Made by a program: the position numbers and the translations under genes. Shown piece after piece: positions 8,163-15,835 of a stretch of DNA of 64,000 bases. Source of the DNA: Bacteroides sp. GTDB lineage: Bacteria > Bacteroidota > Bacteroidia > Bacteroidales > Muribaculaceae. The notes under the pieces are model-generated. The model worked only from the letters and a program-made list of their open reading frames with translations, had not been told where the DNA came from and did not search any database. Each line of letters starts with the position of its first letter. The first letter of the stretch is position 1. The stretch covers positions 62,001 through 126,000 of the forward strand of contig JAAVCP010000058.1 of the NCBI GenBank assembly GCA_014802265.1. The letters are read 5' to 3'.

Positions 8163-8511
8163 ATGGAAGAAAGGAGAATTGAAATATTATTGATGGACGA
8201 GGCCAAAGCCTTTATCCGATCACTTCCTGAAAAAACGCAAAAGAAAGTTGCTTACAACATTAACCGGGTAAGAGGTGGAGAAATAGACAAAGAATTGTTC
8301 GAGAAGCTCAATGATCAATGATCATATTTGGGAATTGAGGACAATTTTTAACGGCTTTAAATATCGTCTACTTTGCTTCTGGGATCCGATAATAAGGGCA
8401 TTGATCATTGCTACACATGGTTTTGTGAAGAAGACACAAAAAACTCCACTCAAAGAGATATCGAAAGCCGAAGCGATAAGAAAAGATTATTTAGAAAATA
8501 AAGATAATTAA
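8163..8511 (+). pseudogene. HigB/RelE-superfamily (Gp49-like) toxin split by a 7-bp tandem duplication
   Basis: From ATG 8163 the frame encodes 52 residues ending ELFEKLNDQ and stops at 8319-8321. The next frame, starting at ATG 8311, encodes NDHIWELRTIFNGFKYRLLCFWD...GFVKKTQKTPLKEI to TAA 8511, the C-terminal half of a phage-derived Gp49-like (HigB) toxin. The junction is a tandem AATGATC AATGATC (8310-8316, 8317-8323). Removing one copy gives one continuous 113-residue protein (LFEKLNDHIWELR), the usual length. HigB toxins cleave mRNA on the ribosome. As written the toxin is broken. Reversion by slippage across the 7-bp repeat is possible in principle. Confidence 0.87.
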
Positions 8512-8513
8512 TT

Positions 8514-8846
8514 ATGGCAAAATATAATCTTACTTCAATAGACGAACTCAATGATGAGATATGGGGACCAATCGGAACCCCGGAGCGTGACGAAATGGAA
8601 GCCCGGTTGAAAGAGGACTTAAATGCCTACTTTGTAGGTGAGGCTATAAGGAAAGCACGTCAGGCGCAGAATCTAACGCAAGAACAATTAGGAGAGCGTA
8701 TTGGGGTGCATAAGGCTCAAATTTCCAAATTGGAAAAAGGGAAGAGCGTTATAACACTTCCTACTATGAGCCGGGTTTTTCGTGCTTTAGGTGTAACAAC
8801 AGGTGCCTTGGATTTAGGAGCGATGGGTAAAGTTGCACTTTGGTAA
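8514..8846 (+). CDS. HigA-type XRE antitoxin
   Basis: A 110-residue protein 2 nt after the toxin reading frame. N-terminal YNLTSIDELNDEIWGPIGTPERDE is the toxin-binding region typical of the family. The HTH_3 domain spans about 45-100 (IRKARQAQNLTQEQLGERIG, then VHKAQISKLEKG), and the ending MGKVALW is characteristic of Bacteroidota HigA proteins. It would bind the toxin and repress the operon promoter at 8110-8141. The gene is intact although its toxin is frameshifted. Confidence 0.9.
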   Translation: MAKYNLTSIDELNDEIWGPIGTPERDEMEARLKEDLNAYFVGEAIRKARQAQNLTQEQLGERIGVHKAQISKLEKGKSVITLPTMSRVFRALGVTTGALDLGAMGKVALW

Positions 8847-8856
8847 TAGACTATTT

Positions 8857-9024
8857 ATGAAACTAAAAGAGCTAAATAGGGATGGTTATGATGTCAGCTC
8901 GTTGCTTGATGAAGAGCTGGGTGTCAAGGAGGGAAGAAAGGGGAAAATGATGAAATTGCATGGCAAGAGTATCTTTAAGATTATTTCGGCATTAGGATTT
9001 AGATTGGAATTAAAACCTCTCTAA
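8857..9024 (+). CDS. Small protein, possible remnant of a second XRE antitoxin
   Basis: A 55-residue ORF from ATG 8857, 10 nt after the HigA stop, same strand (a TTG start at 8833 would overlap higA). The N-terminal half, MKLKELNRDGYDVSSLLDEE, looks like an antitoxin N-terminus. The C-terminal half, KSIFKIISALGFRLELKPL, looks like the last helix and strand of an XRE antitoxin, with the HTH core missing between them. That makes a collapsed antitoxin relic the best guess. It may not be expressed. Confidence 0.35.
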   Translation: MKLKELNRDGYDVSSLLDEELGVKEGRKGKMMKLHGKSIFKIISALGFRLELKPL

Positions 9025-9045
9025 AAAAGTTAGAGATGCAAAGAG

Positions 9046-9080
9046 TTAAGGGGGTATCCATAGAGTGGTACCCTTTCTTT
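9046..9080 (+). terminator. Probable terminator of HigBA-type operon
   Basis: AAGGGGGTATCC pairs imperfectly with GGTACCCTTT around 9050-9075, followed by TCTTTGTC, about 25 nt after the last stop. Confidence 0.5.
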
Positions 9081-9138
9081 GTCTAATGTTTCCGAGGGGT
9101 AAATTTTGGTGAGCAGTGCATTTTATTACTTCGTTTTT

Positions 9139-9249
9139 AGGAAAAGTGTAATTTTTAAGGGTGAAATTTATAAGAAAAGTGTAGTTTTATAGGGTAAAAA
9201 TCATAGGAAAAGTGTATATTTGCAGAGTGAAATTTATAGGAAAAGTGTT
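9139..9249 (+). repeat. Four tandem 33-bp repeats upstream of the AAA ATPase gene
   Basis: The core AGGAAAAGTGTA (second copy AAGAAAAGTGTA, fourth AGGAAAAGTGTT) recurs with GTGT at 9146, 9179, 9212 and 9245: an exact 33-bp period, with intervening A/T-rich sequence of the type TTTT-AGGGTGAAATTTAT. Copy 3 contains TATATTTGC (9214-9222), a -7 promoter box. The repeats lie between the HigBA-type locus and the ATPase. 33 bp is three helical turns and also eleven codons (see finding). Confidence 0.85.
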
Positions 9250-9255
9250 AAGAAT

Positions 9256-10608
9256 ATGCTATACAGAAAGATAGAAGCTCATATACGAGAGTATCTTGAA
9301 AGTGATGACATGAAGGTGCTTATAGTAGAAGGTGCCCGTCAGATAGGAAAATCTTTTATAATAAGGAAAGTAGCTTCAGAGTTATATCCTAATTTTATAG
9401 AGATTAATCTCCTTGAAGATAATGATGGATTGAAACTGTTTGAGAAAGTTAAGACCACGGAGGATTTTTATCTCCAGCTTGGAATGCTTGGTGGCGACCG
9501 GCTTGGTGACAGTAGGAATACACTGGTATTTCTTGACGAGATACAAGAGTATCCCCATCTTCTCACTATGCTGAAGTTTCTCAGACAGGAAGGTCGATTC
9601 CGTTATGTGGCGAGTGGTTCACTACTTGGTCTCACACTACATAAGTCTACCTCAATTCCTATCGGGAGTATACACATAATGCATATGTATCCTCTTGACT
9701 TTGAAGAATTCCTTATTGCCAATAAAGTAGGGGAAGAGGCGATAACACATATATATGAGAGTTTCCGTAATAAGGTTTCACTTGAAGAGGGTATGCATGG
9801 CAGGATAATTGACTTGTTCAGAAAATATCTTCTTGCCGGCGGTATGCCGGAGGCAGTTAACAGATATATAGATACTCACAATATCATTGAGGTGCGCACA
9901 GTTCAGGCGGATATATATCATCTATATAAAGAAGATGCTGCAAAATATGATAAGAAAAATAAATTAAAGATTGAGCGAATTTATCAGATGATTCCTTCAT
10001 TGATGGAGAATAAGAAAAAAAGGGTGGTTGTAAAAGATATTGACAATAAACCCGGTAGTCGTTATGCCACCTATCAGGAGGAATTTGAATACCTGATTGA
10101 TTCGGGTATTGCTTTGGAAGTAAAGGCAGTTTCGGGTCCACGCTTTCCGCTGATAGAATCGGGTACTAAAAATTTACTTAAACTCTATCTTAATGATGTT
10201 GGGCTGCTGACAGGGATACTTTACAGGAATAACATAAGAGCTGTGCTTGACACGGAACGCAGTGTAAATCTTGGAGCCGTATATGAAAGTGTGGTGGCAC
10301 AGGAGCTAACAGCTCATGGATATAATCCTTTCTATTATGATAACAAAAAGAATGGTGAGGTAGAGTATCTGATTGATGACTACGCCTCTTTGTCAGTATT
10401 GCCGATTGAGGTTAAATCGGGCAAAGATTACACTGTTCACAGTGCGCTTGACAGATTTGTAACTAATCCTGACTATAACGTAAAGGAAGCTTTTGTATTT
10501 TCCAATGCACGGGAAGTCAAAAGGATTGGGAAAATATTACATTTGCCAATATATTACGTTATGTGTCTTGATGCGGATTATGTTGATAAATCAGATTTGA
10601 TGTTCTGA
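9256..10608 (+). CDS. AAA ATPase with DUF4143 domain
   Basis: A 450-residue protein from ATG 9256. A TTG at 9220 would add 12 residues, but these are encoded by the 33-bp repeats. An AAA_14 P-loop domain occupies the N-terminal half, with Walker A EGARQIGKSF and Walker B VFLDEIQEYP. A DUF4143 domain follows, with PD-(D/E)XK-like features near the C-terminus: GEVEYLIDDY ... LPIEVKSGKDY, where D/E-X-EVKSGK is the nuclease-like signature. Such proteins are abundant in Bacteroidales, often near toxin-antitoxin genes, with no well-established function. It is a single-gene unit ended by a bidirectional terminator. Confidence 0.85.
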   Translation: MLYRKIEAHIREYLESDDMKVLIVEGARQIGKSFIIRKVASELYPNFIEINLLEDNDGLKLFEKVKTTEDFYLQLGMLGGDRLGDSRNTLVFLDEIQEYPHLLTMLKFLRQEGRFRYVASGSLLGLTLHKSTSIPIGSIHIMHMYPLDFEEFLIANKVGEEAITHIYESFRNKVSLEEGMHGRIIDLFRKYLLAGGMPEAVNRYIDTHNIIEVRTVQADIYHLYKEDAAKYDKKNKLKIERIYQMIPSLMENKKKRVVVKDIDNKPGSRYATYQEEFEYLIDSGIALEVKAVSGPRFPLIESGTKNLLKLYLNDVGLLTGILYRNNIRAVLDTERSVNLGAVYESVVAQELTAHGYNPFYYDNKKNGEVEYLIDDYASLSVLPIEVKSGKDYTVHSALDRFVTNPDYNVKEAFVFSNAREVKRIGKILHLPIYYVMCLDADYVDKSDLMF

Positions 10609-10614
10609 AAATGT

Positions 10615-10644
10615 AAGGCTGCGTCCACCATCAGACGCAGCCTT
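10615..10644. terminator. Bidirectional terminator
   Basis: Perfect 11-bp arms (AAGGCTGCGTC 10615-10625, GACGCAGCCTT 10634-10644) with an 8-nt loop between the convergent ATPase gene and the surface protein gene at 10677. No long T tract on either side. Confidence 0.7.
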
Positions 10645-10676
10645 GTAGGGATACATTGGAATGATATATATGTGTG

Positions 10677-12452
10677 TTATTTCACTACGAACTTCTCTGA
10701 CTTATTTCCGGTCTTACGGATATAAATACCGGGAGCAAGGTTAGCATCGTTCATGCGTATACCTGATACGGAGAAGATTTCCACTTCCTCATTGCTGTTT
10801 GATTCAATGCTCTTCACTCCTGTGGGATCAAACGCAGTGAAGAGAAGATTAGAAGCATTCATAACAGCGCAGTCAGCAGCATTGAGAGAGTTATAGTTGC
10901 CGATCATAGCCACAATCTGGAGATTTTCACGCACCCAGAGTTGTGAGAGATTGAACTCGCAGGTGTATTCGTAATCGTCACCTTCAAACTGAAGCTCGTC
11001 ACCCCATACAGAGTTTACAGCGCGGTTTACGTGGTAGTGAGTATAGTCACTTCCACCACCAGCCTGGCTGCGTGCCTTGATGTTATCCTCAACGATGTAG
11101 ACAGTGATAGTCGGGTTGTCGCAAAGTTCGTCAAGCGATTTGGCACCGTTTACGGTCACAAATACATGGTTCTCATCTTCCGGATCAAGCTCGGCAGTGA
11201 TATTGAGAGATACGAAAGCAGGTTTGTTAAGAGCCTTTCTCCATGCGCCTTCCATCTCACCTGAAGAAGTGGGGCACCAAACTGAAGTATGGTCATTCTG
11301 CAAACCACGGTCTACGGCGATGGCAGGAGCGTAGGTTGAACCGCCATCATTGAAGAGCCAGAGATAGTTGGCATCAAAAGAAGAGGTCAGCCAGTCGGTA
11401 TAGTAACCGGAATGGTGGCAAACAACAATAACGTCATCCTTAAACTCATCTTTTTCTAAGGCATCGTGGATATATGTGCCTACACGGGGGCAGTTGGGAC
11501 ATTGCTCAGTAGTGAACTCCTCAACAAAGATGCGGTGCTTGAAATCATGCTCGGCAATCAGGAAGCTGCCTGAGAGAGTGTTGTCACTCATGTCTTCGTC
11601 AGAGCCTTCGTTGATATTGTCGAGAGTCACTGTTACTGAGCCTGTGCCATCGCCAAGAGTAGTTATCCCAAGAGGCAATTCAACAGAAAACTCACCTGAT
11701 TCTCCGTAAGCAATGTTACAATCAACGTGTGCTGTGCCGGTTTTTTCACCATCTACGAATGCATTGACATCGAATCCTGTCACAGTATAGGTAGCACGAT
11801 TCTGTACAGTGCCACCGATGTTCATTGTGCCATTGTCTATAACATATACATCGGGTATGTCAAGATTAGTGAACGCGAGGTTTACTTTCGGCAGGTTATC
11901 GCCGCTTACAAGAGCTTCAACGCAAAGGGTACCTTCGTTTGAATAGTCTTCCCAAGGCTGGTCACCAAATTGAACGTATAGGGCGTTCTGAGCGGGAGTC
12001 TCAATTACACCCATTGCCTGGGATGTCTTTTTCTGGAAATAGGAATAACCGATATAAAGACCGGTCTCGCTGTCGGAAGGTATATCCCAAGGTGTGTCAA
12101 ACTTCAGGGTGTTCCAACCTTTTGCAATCTTTTGATCGGTTTCCGAGTTTATGGTCTGCTCAACTATATTCTCTCCGTCAAGGTCTGAGCGCAGCCACAC
12201 TTTCAGCTCATCGACGTTAAGCTTAGACTTAAGCCCTGCCTGCACACCGTTGATTTGATTGCCGCCGTAGGTGTTCAGGGTGGAGGCGGGAATATAGATG
12301 GCTCCAGACACCCATACTTCTTTTTCGCTACACTTGACATAGCTTGTGGGATCCTGACCGCCACAATAACCGAGATTCACGTCTGAAATCTCGGCATGCC
12401 CGGACCCATACAGGCCCAGGCATGCTACGATTGATAAAAGGATTTTTCTCAT
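10677..12452 (-). CDS. Omp28-like surface protein with CxxC and T9SS tail
   Basis: A 591-residue protein with a signal peptide (MRKILLSIVACLGLYGSGHA, about 1-20). The first half is beta-rich with CARDB-like segments (about 190-300: NLDIPDVYVIDNGTMNIGGT, later SGEFSVELPLGITTLG). An Omp28/thioredoxin-like domain follows (VEEFTTEQCPNCPRVGTYIH, about 310-330), with CPNC as the possible redox or metal pair. The C-terminal 45 residues (VEIFSVSGIRMNDANLAPGI, then YIRKTGNKSEKFVVK) are a type A T9SS sorting domain. It is separated by 3 nt from the preceding 12456-15731 gene, so the two are one operon, probably controlled by the regulator at 15836. Confidence 0.82.
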   Translation of the reverse strand: MRKILLSIVACLGLYGSGHAEISDVNLGYCGGQDPTSYVKCSEKEVWVSGAIYIPASTLNTYGGNQINGVQAGLKSKLNVDELKVWLRSDLDGENIVEQTINSETDQKIAKGWNTLKFDTPWDIPSDSETGLYIGYSYFQKKTSQAMGVIETPAQNALYVQFGDQPWEDYSNEGTLCVEALVSGDNLPKVNLAFTNLDIPDVYVIDNGTMNIGGTVQNRATYTVTGFDVNAFVDGEKTGTAHVDCNIAYGESGEFSVELPLGITTLGDGTGSVTVTLDNINEGSDEDMSDNTLSGSFLIAEHDFKHRIFVEEFTTEQCPNCPRVGTYIHDALEKDEFKDDVIVVCHHSGYYTDWLTSSFDANYLWLFNDGGSTYAPAIAVDRGLQNDHTSVWCPTSSGEMEGAWRKALNKPAFVSLNITAELDPEDENHVFVTVNGAKSLDELCDNPTITVYIVEDNIKARSQAGGGSDYTHYHVNRAVNSVWGDELQFEGDDYEYTCEFNLSQLWVRENLQIVAMIGNYNSLNAADCAVMNASNLLFTAFDPTGVKSIESNSNEEVEIFSVSGIRMNDANLAPGIYIRKTGNKSEKFVVK

Positions 12453-12455
12453 GGT

Positions 12456-15400
12456 TTATTTTACAATGAATTTGGAAGTCTTCACAGAGCCGTCGCTGTA
12501 AGTGGTGCGGATAATGTTCACACCCTTTACAAGACCGCGAGTGCGCATACCGTTGATGTCGAATGTCTCGGTAGATACAGCCTCGAGAGTGCCTTCAACA
12601 TTGTTAACTCCTGTAACGTCATCCCACTTATCCATCTCATAGATGAAGATGTCGTCAACTTTCAATACATACTGACCGTTGCAGTCGTGATGGCGGATAA
12701 GAACGCATACGCCCTGGTCAGCATAATCGCTGAGGTCAACCACGCGCTCAACCCATTCGTCGGCAGATTCCGGTTCGAGAGTCTCTGAGAATACAGGCTT
12801 GAGATTATTGAGGTTAGCAGGATCAGCGATCTCTTCGGGAGTAGCGACATATACGCTGTAGTGTTCTGCGTAACGCTCGTGGTGATGAGAAGCAGCATAC
12901 CAGCGGAGTATAGCGCCATCTTCGGGAATGTAAACCTCAGGTGAGATCAACCAGTTGTCAGGTTCAATTGCGCCCTGATAGTAGCTGTAAGATGTAGAGC
13001 CGAAGCATTCGTTGCCTTCATGTACCCATTGCGGATTCTGACCCCAGAGGTTATAGCCGAGATTCCAGCTGTCGCCGTCGCCGTCAGCGTCATAACTTGA
13101 CCACTCGTAACCCTGGTTCTCAACGTCACCGATAAGGATAATGCCCTCAGCCTCCTTAGTTGAGCCGTAGCAATGAACGTCAACATCGCCGCTTGTGGTC
13201 TTGAAGGTGAGTGTGCCTTCAAATTCACCCTCCTCAGAAGGATAGAACCATACGCCTACCTGAACAGTATTGTTCCACTGCACAGGATACGGATTCTCCG
13301 GAATTACACCATAGAAAGGATGATCAGAAGTTACTGATTCAACTGTCATCGGGCTGCTACCGGTGTTCTTAAGGTTTACAACAGCAGTTAGGTAACGGTT
13401 GTCACCTACATAGATAGGTTCATCAAAAGAGATTTCAGTCTGGTCAGCCTCTACTGCAAGTTCCGGGAAATCTTCAACAACGATGCGGAAGTTGGAGATC
13501 TCAAGACGGTCTTTTTCAGAGATTATACCATCACCGTTCTTTATGTATGCAAAACGGATAGAGTGGTTGCCCGGTATGCTGGTAAGGTAAGAAGCCCAAG
13601 ATTGGTCTAAGGCAAAAACATTCTGGCTTGCATCTGTCTCGTTAGGATAAACACTCTTTGTGCCTGACAGCATAGGATGAGTGATACCGATGGTAGCTTG
13701 GTCTCCAATCCAATAGGCAGTTTCAGGATCGGGGCATGAGGCATAGAGTGTGCCGTCCCAAGAGATATAACCTACCTTGCCTTCAGGAATAGTGTAATCA
13801 ATCTGGAACCATGAAGTACTGTATGCGTCATCTGCCTCACCTGAATTAGCATTGTAAGCCACGCCATCTTCTACTTCGAATGGGAATGAGTCGTCGGTTG
13901 AGAAGAGTGTAACACAGTCAGCACCTTCAGTCACAACGCTTGAGAAGTCAGCCATCTGGCGGGCGAGAGCATTTAGATTGGCAGTTACGGTGCCGGCAGT
14001 AGTTTCGATTGTGAGTTCAGCTTCATATTTGCCTGCCTCAGTGGCACGGAACATAACCGGTATTTCGATAGTTTCGAGTAGACCAGCCTCTGAAGAAGGC
14101 TTAGTGGCTACGAAGTTCTCTGAAGTAGATGAGATATTATTTACTTTGAGCGTATTGAGACCTTTGCTGCGGATAACGATTGAAGCCTGACCGTCTACAC
14201 CGTTCTCATCCTTAATCATGAAATTACCAAAGTTAACCTCCGGAGTTTCGATAACTACTGCATCAGCATCTGCGAGGTTGTTGGTAAGTTCAAGATCATA
14301 TACATAGAGACCATTTCTTTCATTGCCTGAATAGTAAAGACCTTCATACTGGAAGCGAACTGAGTGCTTGCCGGGAGCGAATTCAAGGGCATTGGAAATG
14401 TCGTCTGAAGCATTCATCTGATATGTGGCTGCTGCTGCATCTGCGTTATCGATGAAATATCCGCCTGCATTCTGATACCAGTAGCCTGTTTCAGCGCTGG
14501 CATTGACGCTCTCACCCTTCCATGCAAAGATACCGATATTGTCTTCGGGTACTTCAAACTCTATGGTGAGCATAGATGTGCCATACTGACCGTTAACAGT
14601 TGAACGAGCCACCTGTGTGCCGTCTTCAAGTGTTGTCATCTCGAAGGGGAACTCAATATTGGTAGTGAAAGTAAAGTCACCGCTCTTCACAGCTCCTGAA
14701 TAGTCAGGTGTAGGTATGGCAACAGCCTGATAGAATACCTCAATTGGTTCGGGATCACTGTTAAGACCGTCATACTGTACAGCTACCATGCCTTCGAACT
14801 CACCAACTTCTTTCGGAAGGAAGTTGACGTTGATTTCTTGTACTGTACGGGGGGCAATAACACCTACTTCCGGGTCTGCACTGAAAGTGTCATCGTCAGA
14901 TTCACATTCAACAAAGAAATCTACGTCGGCATCGCTGACATTTACCACTGAGAATGAACCGCTGGCTCCCTGACCTACAAAAGAGTCAGTAAAAGTGTAG
15001 CTGTCGTTGAATGCCACGAGTTTCGGCTCATTAGTTGGAAGAGTAGCATAGAAACCACGGTAGAGAGTCTGGGCTCCATATACTGTAGACCCATCATTAG
15101 TGTAGTTCATGATACCGAAAGAGGTATCAGTGGTTATAGCCTCGAAATCACCAACCACCTTGAACACGAGTTCATCGGCGGGAGCCATCTTGCCGTCTTC
15201 TGTTACTGTTCCACATGCAAGCACCTCAGTGTAATATGTGCCGATTGTGCCGGCAATGGTAGCTTGCTCAAAATTGGAAGAAGTGGGAACAGTGATTGTA
15301 CCTGCTGAAGCATCGTATGTGCCGATGATATCATAGTCAACACCAACTGACCATTCGGTAGACTGTGCCTCAAGATTGAAAAGGTTACTGATAGTTACCT

Positions 15401-15731
15401 TGTCGCCATCAACTTTTACATTAATGTTATAAGTTGTAATGTCGCCACCCTCATAAACGAATGTGTATCCTTGATGATACTTCTGGGCTGCCACAAAATA
15501 TTCTTTTGCGTCAGTGCCTTCCTTGCGTATCACGCGCATCTTTGAAGGCTTGGCAGCAGGTGCTATTGCCGGAGTTGCATTTTCCGGGGTGGAAAGTTTT
15601 TCCAGTGGAAGCTTGAAGTTCAAGTTCCATGCGTCGAAATTAGCGGGAAGATCAATCACCTCCGGCACCACTGCGAGTGCCAGTGACGAGAATCCAGCCA
15701 GACTTGCGAGAAGAATTGTAGATTTTCTCAT
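12456..15731 (-). CDS. Large surface protein with choice-of-anchor modules and T9SS tail
   Basis: A 1091-residue protein with a signal peptide (cleavage near LALA, about 20). After an N-terminal region with an AAQKYHQGYTF motif come alternating Ig-like/ASPM-type segments (e.g. LVAFNDSYTFTDSFVGQGAS, ADQTEISFDEPIYVG) and lectin-like segments that begin with FPFE/TTLEDGT. Near residues 890-1040 a choice-of-anchor J (MAM-like) domain follows (DNWLISPEVYIPEDGAILRW, then ASHHHERYAEHYSVYV). The last 50 residues end TRGLVKGVNIIRTTYSDGSV...SKFIVK, a T9SS sorting domain. Likely an adhesin or glycan-binding surface protein. It is first in the leftward two-gene operon. Confidence 0.8.
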   Translation of the reverse strand: MRKSTILLASLAGFSSLALAVVPEVIDLPANFDAWNLNFKLPLEKLSTPENATPAIAPAAKPSKMRVIRKEGTDAKEYFVAAQKYHQGYTFVYEGGDITTYNINVKVDGDKVTISNLFNLEAQSTEWSVGVDYDIIGTYDASAGTITVPTSSNFEQATIAGTIGTYYTEVLACGTVTEDGKMAPADELVFKVVGDFEAITTDTSFGIMNYTNDGSTVYGAQTLYRGFYATLPTNEPKLVAFNDSYTFTDSFVGQGASGSFSVVNVSDADVDFFVECESDDDTFSADPEVGVIAPRTVQEINVNFLPKEVGEFEGMVAVQYDGLNSDPEPIEVFYQAVAIPTPDYSGAVKSGDFTFTTNIEFPFEMTTLEDGTQVARSTVNGQYGTSMLTIEFEVPEDNIGIFAWKGESVNASAETGYWYQNAGGYFIDNADAAAATYQMNASDDISNALEFAPGKHSVRFQYEGLYYSGNERNGLYVYDLELTNNLADADAVVIETPEVNFGNFMIKDENGVDGQASIVIRSKGLNTLKVNNISSTSENFVATKPSSEAGLLETIEIPVMFRATEAGKYEAELTIETTAGTVTANLNALARQMADFSSVVTEGADCVTLFSTDDSFPFEVEDGVAYNANSGEADDAYSTSWFQIDYTIPEGKVGYISWDGTLYASCPDPETAYWIGDQATIGITHPMLSGTKSVYPNETDASQNVFALDQSWASYLTSIPGNHSIRFAYIKNGDGIISEKDRLEISNFRIVVEDFPELAVEADQTEISFDEPIYVGDNRYLTAVVNLKNTGSSPMTVESVTSDHPFYGVIPENPYPVQWNNTVQVGVWFYPSEEGEFEGTLTFKTTSGDVDVHCYGSTKEAEGIILIGDVENQGYEWSSYDADGDGDSWNLGYNLWGQNPQWVHEGNECFGSTSYSYYQGAIEPDNWLISPEVYIPEDGAILRWYAASHHHERYAEHYSVYVATPEEIADPANLNNLKPVFSETLEPESADEWVERVVDLSDYADQGVCVLIRHHDCNGQYVLKVDDIFIYEMDKWDDVTGVNNVEGTLEAVSTETFDINGMRTRGLVKGVNIIRTTYSDGSVKTSKFIVK

Positions 15732-15835
15732 TTTTGGTTAGTATTAAAGTTTTTATTTTGTTCAAAAATTTGATGCCCAAAATTAGAATTAAAAAACCAT
15801 ATTGTCAAATTTAAGACCGTTTAAATCGTCAATTG

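Noticed and set aside
9139..9249. 33-bp periodic repeats as a CRISPR array
   Set aside because: The whole unit is similar, with no unique spacers, and no cas gene is nearby.
9220..9255. TTG start at 9220 for the AAA ATPase
   Set aside because: The added 12 residues are encoded by the 33-bp repeats and overlap a promoter -7 box; ATG 9256 begins a typical N-terminus.
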